Positions 6,914 through 13,597 of a DNA stretch of 16,284 bases are shown one piece after another. Both the position numbers and the translations under genes were made by a program. This DNA is from Puniceicoccales bacterium (lineage in GTDB: Bacteria > Verrucomicrobiota > Verrucomicrobiia > Opitutales > JAIRLM01), in NCBI GenBank assembly GCA_031282565.1, contig JAITDL010000060.1:1-16284 (forward strand), given 5' to 3'. Position 1 is the first letter of the stretch; the number at the start of each line of letters is the position of its first letter. The notes beneath the pieces are model-generated. The model saw nothing but the letters and a program-made list of their open reading frames with translations. It did not search any database and was not told the DNA's origin.

Positions 6914-8342
6914 CAAAGTGACAGGTTTTTCAGCAAAAGAGCTGCAGCTACAATTCTCCGCAGGAAAAATCTTGCCAAGACACAGCACAATAGTACAGAC
7001 TTACCCCGTGGATCGCCAGTTGCTGAAGCGCCGTGAAGAGGCTTTTGAGGATCGCCTACGCGACGCGTGCCTGGTTGAATCAAAGGGCCGCGTGCTGCAG
7101 GTAGTTGGGACAATCATTCGGGCGTCGATTCCAAAGGCAAAAATCGGCGAACTCTGCCGGCTGAAGACCCCCTGGGAGGATGGCGAACTGATGGCTGAAG
7201 TGGTCGGCTTTTCACGCCAGGATACGCTGCTGACTCCACTTGGCGAACTTGCTGGCGTTTCGACGGCCACAGAAGTAATAGCAACGGGACAGGTGCACAT
7301 GGTGCCCGTCGGCGATGAACTCGTTGGGCGCGTGCTCGACGGCCTTGGCAACCCCATCGACGTCAAAAAGAAGGGGCCGCTGCACGTAAAAAAATATTAC
7401 CCCGTCTACGCCGACCCACCTAACCCGCTGACCAGAGCACCAATCAACAAACCACTTTCCCTCGGCGTCCGCGCAATTGACGGAATTCTAACCTGCGGAG
7501 AGGGACAGCGCATGGGAATTTTTGCTGCAGCCGGAGGAGGAAAGAGTACAATTCTCGGACAGATAATCCGTGGAACGACGGCGGACATCAACGTGCTTGC
7601 GCTAGTCGGCGAGCGCGGCAGGGAGGTGCGCGAATTCATCGAAAAGGACCTGGGCGAGGAGGGAATGAAACGGACAGTGCTGGTGATTTCGACATCGGAA
7701 AGAACTCCAATGGAACGCCTTAAGGCCGCTTACGTGGCCACCGCCATCGCCGAATACTTCCGCGACAAGGGGAAGCGTGTCCTGCTCATGATGGATTCCG
7801 TAACTAGATTCGCGAGAGCACTCCGCGAAATCGGTCTAGCATCCGGTGAACCGCCGACGCGGCGCGGGTTCCCGCCATCGGTCTTTGCCACACTTCCAAA
7901 ACTCATGGAGCGGGCCGGACAATCGGAAAAGGGCTCAATAACTGCGCTGTATACAGTTCTTGTGGAAGGCGATGACATGACAGAGCCGGTGGCAGACGAA
8001 ACGAGATCGATCATCGACGGCCACATCATATTGTCACGTAAACTGGCAGCTGCGAACCATTACCCGGCCATTGACGTGCTCTCCAGCGTGAGCCGCGTCA
8101 TGAACGCCATAACCTCCAAGGACCACCTGGCAGCAGCAGGGAAATTGCGCACCATGCTGTCAAAATACCAGGAGGTTGAGCTGCTAATTCGCATCGGCGA
8201 GTACAAGCGCGGCAATGACAAGGAAACGGACGAGGCCATAGATCGCATGGACGCCATCAATGGCTTTCTTAGGCAGGGTCTGCACGAAAAGGACACCTTC
8301 GCTCAGACGGTCGCGAAATTAAAGGAAGTTGTTGGGCTATAA
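6906..8342 (+). CDS. sctN: Type III secretion export ATPase SctN
   Basis: Hexameric F1-like ATPase at the cytoplasmic base of the injectisome; it strips chaperones and unfolds substrates. The beta-barrel domain (about 60-130) contains PLGELAG. The Walker A loop is AAAGGGKST (207-215), GERGREV (235-241) holds the catalytic Glu E236, and Walker B is VLLMMDS (292-298). FARALREIGLASGEPPTRRG and LVEGDDMTEPVADE follow. The wording is closer to chlamydial SctN than to flagellar FliI, and no flagellar genes are near. At 478 residues it is about 35 longer than chlamydial SctN, all at the N-terminus. The ATG at 6906 overlaps the upstream stop (6911-6913), which supports coupling; longer in-frame readings only translate the neighbour's acidic-tail repeat out of frame. 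It heads the sctN-O-P-Q series. Confidence 0.97.
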   Translation: MHSKVTGFSAKELQLQFSAGKILPRHSTIVQTYPVDRQLLKRREEAFEDRLRDACLVESKGRVLQVVGTIIRASIPKAKIGELCRLKTPWEDGELMAEVVGFSRQDTLLTPLGELAGVSTATEVIATGQVHMVPVGDELVGRVLDGLGNPIDVKKKGPLHVKKYYPVYADPPNPLTRAPINKPLSLGVRAIDGILTCGEGQRMGIFAAAGGGKSTILGQIIRGTTADINVLALVGERGREVREFIEKDLGEEGMKRTVLVISTSERTPMERLKAAYVATAIAEYFRDKGKRVLLMMDSVTRFARALREIGLASGEPPTRRGFPPSVFATLPKLMERAGQSEKGSITALYTVLVEGDDMTEPVADETRSIIDGHIILSRKLAAANHYPAIDVLSSVSRVMNAITSKDHLAAAGKLRTMLSKYQEVELLIRIGEYKRGNDKETDEAIDRMDAINGFLRQGLHEKDTFAQTVAKLKEVVGL

Positions 8343-8354
8343 TGGATTATTGCC

Positions 8355-8867
8355 GTGGTGAAATATGTTCTCTCAGATCTAGTCCGCGTGCGCACATTGA
8401 GGAAAGATCGCGTAGAACGGGAACTCATGGCCGCCAAGGAACGGCTTGAGGAAGCGGAAAAGCAGGTGCCAATCAGAGAAAAGGAGCTGGAAGACTACAG
8501 AAAATGGGTTGACTCAGAAATTGACAGACTCTACAGTGAGGTCATCAGGAAGGACGTGCACCGCGGGGCCATAGACGATCTCGCTACGACAATTCGCGCC
8601 ATGCGGAGCAAGGAGCCTGACTACATCAAACGGGTAGAAGACGCAAAGGAAGACGTGAAAAAGGCGAAGGAAGAGGTTGAGGCCAAAAAAAGTGAGCTGT
8701 CCCAGGTCCAGCGCGATCTTGAGAAGCTCTACGCCCACAGAGAACAGTGGAACGAAGAGCAGGCAAAGCTTGAAGAATTTGCAAGCGACAAAGAAATGGA
8801 AGAGTCCGTTCGTCAAAAAAATCAAAATGAAGAAGTTTCGCTGGATGAAGTCTGCACGGCAGCATAG
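8355..8867 (+). CDS. sctO: Type III secretion stalk protein SctO (CT670/YscO/FliJ-like)
   Basis: Coiled-coil stalk that sits in the SctN hexamer and links ATPase to export gate. The 170-residue sequence is highly charged and almost entirely helical, with heptad-like hydrophobic spacing from about 15 to 150. It opens MVKYVLSDLVRVRTLRKDRVE, close to the MVRYPLEPVLSIKKDRVDR start I recall for chlamydial CT670. Primary sequence in this family is poorly conserved, so position directly after sctN and length carry much of the weight. Start is GTG GTG at 8355 with no clear Shine-Dalgarno, 12 bases after the sctN stop. The last residues are acidic and the stop codon overlaps the sctP ribosome-binding site. 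Confidence 0.87.
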   Translation: MVKYVLSDLVRVRTLRKDRVERELMAAKERLEEAEKQVPIREKELEDYRKWVDSEIDRLYSEVIRKDVHRGAIDDLATTIRAMRSKEPDYIKRVEDAKEDVKKAKEEVEAKKSELSQVQRDLEKLYAHREQWNEEQAKLEEFASDKEMEESVRQKNQNEEVSLDEVCTAA

Positions 8868-8878
8868 GAGAAGAAGCA

Positions 8879-9577
8879 ATGGTAACTGAACTTGAAAAAT
8901 TTGAAATTTCCGATCATCGCGTTGGCAGCGACCGCACTGAACAGAAGCTGCCAGACAGTGGGCGCAATGACCCGTCTGCCGGTGATGCGGAAAAATTCCG
9001 CGATGCACTCGAGAAAAATGCACACTGCGACAAAACAAAGCGTCGCAACGACCTATTGCCAATTAACCTGCAAGTTGATCTCGGGGAAAGCCTATGCATG
9101 ATGGTGCCGCAGTGCGCATTTGCGGCGGCGGCAACCTGCAGCGTCAGAGCTCCTGAAGCAAAATCGGCCGTTCGCCATGGAACATTCGACGAAATAGTGG
9201 CAAAACTCGTCGACCGCATAATTGCCAGCGAAAGCGTGATCTCGGCTGGAAAAAAAGTTAACATACTCCTGAAGGATCCACTATTGGCAGGAACACAGGT
9301 GCAACTGTCGCGCAATGGTTCGGCCCTTACCGTTGCATTTCTCACTGCAAATGACACCCAGATGGAGACCATAGTAAAAAATCAGGAAACTCTGCGAGCC
9401 GCTCTCATCGGGCGCACGAAATTCAATGACGTGGAAATCAATGTTGGCGAAGAAGGAAATGGCGCCAATCTTTTCGGAGGCAGCGGCGGCCGATCAAAGG
9501 GAGAGTATTTTTCCGAAGATGATGGCGAAGATGCAAATGGGTGGCGCAGTTCGCCTACGGCGCGGGGGAGAATTTAG
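8879..9577 (+). CDS. sctP: Type III secretion needle-length / substrate-switch protein SctP (CT671/FliK-like)
   Basis: Predicted to measure the needle and switch export specificity through SctU. The first 100 residues are polar and low in complexity, as expected of the ruler region. Residues 120-178 resemble a FliK C-terminal domain: VNILLKDPLLAGTQVQL, a GSALTVAFLTAN strand pair, then a helix ending LRAALIG. The 232 residues are short for SctP. The tail (195-232) is Gly/acidic and poorly structured. A strong AGGAG at 8866-8870, overlapping the sctO stop and 8 bases from the ATG, fixes the start. Its stop TAG shares its G with the sctQ GTG. Identity rests on the C-domain pattern and on order between sctO and sctQ. 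Confidence 0.82.
   Translation: MVTELEKFEISDHRVGSDRTEQKLPDSGRNDPSAGDAEKFRDALEKNAHCDKTKRRNDLLPINLQVDLGESLCMMVPQCAFAAAATCSVRAPEAKSAVRHGTFDEIVAKLVDRIIASESVISAGKKVNILLKDPLLAGTQVQLSRNGSALTVAFLTANDTQMETIVKNQETLRAALIGRTKFNDVEINVGEEGNGANLFGGSGGRSKGEYFSEDDGEDANGWRSSPTARGRI
9564..9570 (+). promoter_or_regulatory. Shine-Dalgarno deciding the sctQ start
   Basis: A purine run ending GGGGAG at 9570 is 6 bases before the GTG at 9577, whose G is also the last base of the sctP stop TAG. This makes GTG 9577 far more likely than an in-frame GTG at 9541, which would overlap sctP by 37 bases. Confidence 0.75.
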
Positions 9578-10401
9578 TGGCAGTCACGAAGGAAAAACCG
9601 AAAACGGCGGCAAGGTCTCCGCGGCGCAAACGCGCCATATCGGCGCTTTCGCTGGCTGGCGAGACCGTGTCGCAGTGGGTCGTTGACTTCAACAATGAGG
9701 TATTCCATCGGGCGCGCATCATTCGCATTAATTACTGCGGCAAAGAGTTGTTTCTCGCCTTACACAGCGAGGAAATGTCCGACTGCGGCGCATCGGTTGA
9801 TCTGCGGGTAGGCGAAATAGCTCTGCGCATAGGAGTTGAATCGATTTCTTCCTGTGCCCTATTGGATGACAGACTGAAAAAAATGGCATTCGAGGTCTAT
9901 CCAGAAGAAGTGCAAAAAATTCTCATTGAGTCACTTTTCGATCCTCTGCTTTCAACGCTGGAAGGTTGGCTCTGCGCACCGGCGACGGTCGATGGCATTT
10001 CATTCAGCAGGACAAACCGCAGAAAATCTCTGCCATACCACCTATCATTTCACGTCTACGAAAAAAATCCCCACGAAAACAAAAATGTTCCGCTTGTGCT
10101 TTCCGGATCGCTGCACATGGACCGCAGCTTGATGGACAGGATCCTTGATTCCATCAGACCGCTCGAAGCCGTCCCCTATAGGCACTACGAAGCAGCCATA
10201 CCATCGGCCATAAATGCCATAGCTTCACTGGAAATGTCCCGCGGAGAACTTGATTCTCTGCGCGTTGGCGACGTCATCCTCCTGGAAAACTCCAATGAAA
10301 TAGAGATGCACATCCACGAGTTCATCGGCATAGCACCCTACCGCATCCGCTGCAGGCAAAAAGACGACAAGATGACAGTTCTTTCCTATGAACGCCGCTA
10401 A
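9577..10401 (+). CDS. sctQ: Type III secretion cytoplasmic ring / sorting platform protein SctQ (SPOA domain)
   Basis: Forms the cytoplasmic pods of the injectisome and recruits chaperone-substrate complexes with SctL and SctN. The 274-residue product has a basic N-terminus (5-20), a mixed central region, and a C-terminal SPOA domain (about 205-274). LDSLRVGDVILLENSNEI (225-242) is the characteristic SPOA strand-turn-strand, followed by PYRIRCRQKDDKMTV. Only one SPOA copy is plain; the upstream region (about 150-200) may be a diverged second copy. Many SctQ genes also make a short SPOA-only product from an internal start; M220 lies in the right place, with only a weak CTGGAA before it. It is the last plus-strand T3SS gene here and converges on an unknown gene 19 bases away with no visible terminator between. 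Confidence 0.88.
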   Translation: MAVTKEKPKTAARSPRRKRAISALSLAGETVSQWVVDFNNEVFHRARIIRINYCGKELFLALHSEEMSDCGASVDLRVGEIALRIGVESISSCALLDDRLKKMAFEVYPEEVQKILIESLFDPLLSTLEGWLCAPATVDGISFSRTNRRKSLPYHLSFHVYEKNPHENKNVPLVLSGSLHMDRSLMDRILDSIRPLEAVPYRHYEAAIPSAINAIASLEMSRGELDSLRVGDVILLENSNEIEMHIHEFIGIAPYRIRCRQKDDKMTVLSYERR

Positions 10402-10420
10402 ACCTCGCGCACGCCAAAGT

Positions 10421-11359
10421 TTACACGAACATATGAACCGGTTCGGCGATTGGGTACCTGTTCCTTAAATATTCCCAAAATTCATTATAGCGCATTGGGT
10501 TTCCTTGTGGATGAATGCCGCCGTCTCGCCAAACGCAGCGTTGATATGCCAAATGCGTTCCGTCTGGAGCGGTTACAATTTGAACAAATTCAGGCGGATC
10601 AATACCAGCCTCCATCGCATACCTGATTAGCTCAATCATTTCGTCGTGCGTATGCACTTTGACATTGTACCCAGGGAAATTAAATTCCATAATTTGTGAC
10701 TGGGCCCCCTTGCGTAGGGCGTGAAACTTTTTTTCAGCGTTTTTGTCTCTAACTTTTTCGGCTACCTTTGCGCCAAGAGCAGCTACCCTTTCTGCCGTAC
10801 TAGCAATTCGATGCCTATCACCAAAAACACTTTGTCTGACCGCCCTAGCTTCATCAGCTGTTTGCGGTGATTTATCGGCCGTTGGCTCACCAGAAAGACT
10901 GGCATTCGCGGCGGTCTTTAAAAGTAATTTGCCCAGAATCTCCAATTGGCGGAGATACTCTTGGCTTTCAGGAGTTCCCGGAACCATTGTACCAAGGAAG
11001 CCTTCCCTTGTAATCGGCCTGTCACCAGCAGCTTGCCCCTCAATAAAAGCTCTAAATTCTCCGGCAAACTGCCGTACATTAATCACTCTTCTATCAGGCA
11101 ATTCAATCGTAAAATCGTCTGGAAGCATTTCAAGTGTTTTAATACCTCGCAACACGTCACCTAAATCACCTCTACCATACTCGTCATTGGCAAATATTTT
11201 GTCGACTGCCCTGAGCTTTTCAGCAGTCGACAGGTCAACTGGCTTACCATCTTTGTCTTTCAGCCCGTGGGTAGGCTCGTGAGCCCTGCCATGCTTATCA
11301 ACACCGCCGGTCGTATCTACATGAGGCTGGATTTTTCCGCGCAACCCTCTAACGTCCAT
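10421..11359 (-). CDS. Unrecognised soluble protein next to the T3SS block
   Basis: I do not recognise this 312-residue protein. It has no signal peptide or membrane helix and is hydrophilic throughout, with a single cysteine (C275). The N-terminal 60 residues are polar and rich in His, Asp and Lys, with the internal echo GGVDKHGRAHEPTHGLKDKDGK. A helical Ala-rich stretch covers 140-220, and a more globular C-terminus (225-312) has FNFPGYNVKVHTHDEM, WRDGGIHPQGNPMRYNEFWEYL. The ATG is fixed by an in-frame TAA six bases upstream. A promoter-like sequence ends 9 bases before it, implying a nearly leaderless message. Convergence on sctQ and a polar N-terminus make a secreted substrate possible, but nothing in the sequence proves it. 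Confidence 0.75.
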   Translation of the reverse strand: MDVRGLRGKIQPHVDTTGGVDKHGRAHEPTHGLKDKDGKPVDLSTAEKLRAVDKIFANDEYGRGDLGDVLRGIKTLEMLPDDFTIELPDRRVINVRQFAGEFRAFIEGQAAGDRPITREGFLGTMVPGTPESQEYLRQLEILGKLLLKTAANASLSGEPTADKSPQTADEARAVRQSVFGDRHRIASTAERVAALGAKVAEKVRDKNAEKKFHALRKGAQSQIMEFNFPGYNVKVHTHDEMIELIRYAMEAGIDPPEFVQIVTAPDGTHLAYQRCVWRDGGIHPQGNPMRYNEFWEYLRNRYPIAEPVHMFV

Positions 11360-11368
11360 TCTTTACCC

Positions 11369-11396
11369 ATATTAGGCCGCCGCTACCATTTGGCAA
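11369..11396 (-). promoter_or_regulatory. Sigma-70-type promoter of the 312-residue unknown gene
   Basis: On the minus strand TTGCCA (11396-11391, five of six) is followed after 16 bases by TAATAT (11374-11369, four of six). The -10 ends 9 bases before the ATG at 11359, so the predicted transcript starts only about 2-3 bases before the start codon. Confidence 0.5.
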
Positions 11397-11458
11397 GAAA
11401 AAACCTGCTCGGCGCTGGAAGCGCGGCGCAATAGCCACGCTAGCAAATGAATAAAAAT

Positions 11459-12568
11459 TTACCGTCCATCTTGACGTTCTGCGCCGTTTCCAGCGTCAGG
11501 CTTTCTTTTACGCTGTCGAGGAATGGCTATGATTTTCTCCCCCACATGTTTCTTCTGCAATAGCCGCAGCTTTCTGGCGTCGTCCCTGGAATAATTTGAT
11601 AGATCATCGTACTCAAATATATCGCGGCCAATTATGTATTCGAAAATATCTTCCAGAGTTAGGACTCCTATTGGATTTCCGTCGGCGTCATCGATGACAG
11701 CTATTTGCTGAAAATGCTGCAGCAGAAGATCCAATGCACTGGAAATTTTTGCACTTTGTGGAATGCGGACAACATTGCGCATCATGGATTTAATCAGTTT
11801 CTCATGCTCGTCGGCTGCAAGTGCGCGCAGCATCTCCCGCCGCAGGACTATGCCGACGATGTTGCGCCGCTCCCCATCGTACACCGGTATGCGGCCGTAG
11901 GGAATTTCAGGATATTTGCGAAAAATTTCACCGACCGTCTGACTCGCGCAGATGGAAAAAACTTTCTTCTGGGTAATGGTTTCAACGTCAACGTCGTCCA
12001 AGGTCAGCGTGTGCTCAACCATCTCGCCCTCGATGGAACTGAAAACGCCGTCGCGCACACCCTTCTGGGCTGTTAGAATCAGTGTTTCATCGCTAAGTGC
12101 TCCACTAAAACGTTTTGCCGGCAAAAACACACCGACAATTTTCGAGCAGAGAAGGGCAACGGGACCCATCACAAAACTCACGACGCTTATGGGATATACG
12201 CACCATCCGAGAATTTTCCGCCGGTAGCAAATGCCGATAACTTTTGGCAGTATGTCAGAAAAAACGAAGCCGATTACGGACACAAAGATGGACACGGGAA
12301 GAACTACAGATGATCCATAGTGAATCTCCAACAGAGACCCCAATACGATGGAACCTATGCAGGTCGCGCCGGTATCTATAGCCAAAATGGCTGACAGTGT
12401 GCGGTCGGTGTGGGCGTGGTGGTGCTCAAAAATTGCGCCAAGACGCGGCGACTTTCTCTTGAGCTCTTCCATCTCCGACGCCGTAGCCCCGACCAGAACG
12501 CCATCGAGCAGCGACGCAAAAAACGAGAAGCCAAGCTGAAAGAAAAGGATTAGTAAAATTTCCCACAT
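11459..12568 (-). CDS. CNNM (DUF21) / CBS-pair membrane protein, CorB/CorC-like ion transporter
   Basis: Inner-membrane protein of the CNNM family, which includes Mg2+/Co2+ efflux proteins and proteins long labelled haemolysins. The 369 residues start with a hydrophobic helix (3-25), then further helices near 57-80, 88-112 and 120-150, with SDILPK (about 107-112) at the place of the usual E-I-x-P-K. A pair of CBS domains follows (about 195-320), with YGRIPVYDGERRNIVGIV and IAVIDDADGNPIGVLTLEDIFEYIIG, the latter being the family signature. The usual C-terminal CorC_HlyC domain is absent; only a basic tail remains. In the first helix the common GSE of S-G-S-E is not present (ASLLDG instead). 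GGGGAG (12580-12575) lies 6 bases before the ATG. Substrate ion is not deducible. Confidence 0.87.
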   Translation of the reverse strand: MWEILLILFFQLGFSFFASLLDGVLVGATASEMEELKRKSPRLGAIFEHHHAHTDRTLSAILAIDTGATCIGSIVLGSLLEIHYGSSVVLPVSIFVSVIGFVFSDILPKVIGICYRRKILGWCVYPISVVSFVMGPVALLCSKIVGVFLPAKRFSGALSDETLILTAQKGVRDGVFSSIEGEMVEHTLTLDDVDVETITQKKVFSICASQTVGEIFRKYPEIPYGRIPVYDGERRNIVGIVLRREMLRALAADEHEKLIKSMMRNVVRIPQSAKISSALDLLLQHFQQIAVIDDADGNPIGVLTLEDIFEYIIGRDIFEYDDLSNYSRDDARKLRLLQKKHVGEKIIAIPRQRKRKPDAGNGAERQDGR

Positions 12569-12644
12569 TTGGGTCTCCCCAGTCTAGGAGTGGCCAAACC
12601 CTGTCAATGGAGTTCCGTCCCGGTCGGCCATTTCGTTAAAATTC

Positions 12645-12659
12645 TTTCCAAATTGGAAA
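12645..12659. promoter_or_regulatory. Palindrome in the divergent CNNM/mreC intergenic region
   Basis: TTTCCAA, one central A, then TTGGAAA make a perfect 7-bp inverted repeat between the two divergent start codons (12568 and 12687). Size and position suit a dimeric regulator's operator, but no regulator gene is nearby and no good promoter could be placed against it. Confidence 0.4.
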
Positions 12660-12686
12660 TTTGACAGCCGACGGGAGAGCGTCACC

Positions 12687-13529
12687 ATGCACCCAAAAGC
12701 TGTGGTACGATGGCGCTCCAATTCCGCTTGGTCCATGGTTGGCCTATTTCTCATCGTGCTACTTGGGTGGTGGCTACTCCCCGTGGCGCTCCGCGCTAAT
12801 TCAAAAAAAGTTCTGCGATGGCTGTCCGCACCTATCTACTACGGGATAGACTGCGCAAACTGCTCCGTCGCACATCTGTCCCTTCGCGCACAATCGAAAG
12901 AATGGCTCGAGCGCAAAATCGTTGAACTTTCCAGGGAGCTCGCCAACGAACGGCTGCTGAATGGCGTTGCCACCGGCGGAGAAACCATCGGGAAAGCAAA
13001 TGCGACGGTAAAAATTCGCAACATACCAGGATTCAGACAGATTTACGGCCGCATCCTGCGCAGGGGAGAAACTGCCTGGTGGAACGAAATAACTCTATCC
13101 GCCGGATCAGACGGCGGAGTCTGTGAAGGTGCTGCCGCACTGTGCGGCGATCACCTTGCCGGAAAAATCAGTGCCGCGACGGCTGGAAACTGCGTGGCAA
13201 TTCTCCTGAGTGATCCGCGATTTCGCTCCATCGTGCACGCCAGTGGAGACGGCAGACCGCTTGTCTACGAAGGAATTGCCCAGCGAGGATTTTCCGCTCC
13301 CATGGGCCGCATCTGCTGCGTGCCGAGCGACATGACAGCTTCAGAATCTACTCCACTGCAAATAGTTACATCTTCACTTAGCGGAACCTACCCCGACGGC
13401 ATAGCCCTGGGAACTGTTAGCGAATTGCGGCCGAGTGACGACGGAATTTTCCAGGAAGGCGACGTGCAGCTCAGCCCACTACTATCGTCCATGCGGGAAC
13501 TTACAATCCTCGTGCCACTAAACAGGTAG
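12687..13529 (+). CDS. mreC: Rod-shape determining protein MreC
   Basis: Bitopic inner-membrane protein that links MreB to the elongation-type peptidoglycan synthases in the periplasm. A basic N-terminus leads to one membrane helix (about 15-36), a short helical, partly coiled-coil stretch (63-92), then the beta domain. Family signatures are YGRILRR (120-126), WWNEITLSAGSDGGV (131-145), LAGKIS (157-162), AILLSDPRF (171-179) and the closing TSSLSGTYPDGIALGTV (228-244). The 280-residue length is normal for a compact MreC. GGGAG at 12673-12677 is 9 bases before the ATG. It is followed 68 bases later by obg in the same direction, with no mreB or mreD visible. Confidence 0.92.
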   Translation: MHPKAVVRWRSNSAWSMVGLFLIVLLGWWLLPVALRANSKKVLRWLSAPIYYGIDCANCSVAHLSLRAQSKEWLERKIVELSRELANERLLNGVATGGETIGKANATVKIRNIPGFRQIYGRILRRGETAWWNEITLSAGSDGGVCEGAAALCGDHLAGKISAATAGNCVAILLSDPRFRSIVHASGDGRPLVYEGIAQRGFSAPMGRICCVPSDMTASESTPLQIVTSSLSGTYPDGIALGTVSELRPSDDGIFQEGDVQLSPLLSSMRELTILVPLNR

Positions 13530-13597
13530 GGGGAGACATTTTTTTTGGTGACGTCGACGAGGTTTTTAGCTATGCCGGCGTAAACTCAAAATTACAA

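Noticed and set aside
8514..9062. 182-codon minus-strand open frame
   Set aside because: Antisense to sctO and sctP; Leu/Phe/Cys-rich product typical of the reverse of a Lys/Glu-rich coiled coil.
9541..9576. Longer sctQ reading from GTG 9541
   Set aside because: GTG 9577 has a well spaced strong Shine-Dalgarno and overlaps the sctP stop by a single base.
10743..11282. 179-codon plus-strand open frame opposite the 312-residue unknown
   Set aside because: Ser/Leu-rich low-complexity product of shadow type; the minus-strand frame is longer, better balanced in composition and has a promoter.
11397..11440. Possible terminator for the CNNM gene (minus strand GCGCT/AGCGC stem)
   Set aside because: The stem is only 5 bp and the T run lies about 8 bases beyond it.
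12602..12666. TTGACA words on both strands in the CNNM/mreC gap
   Set aside because: Neither has a -10 match at 16-18 bases; the minus-strand one has only TAGACT at 15, which would put the start inside the ribosome-binding site.
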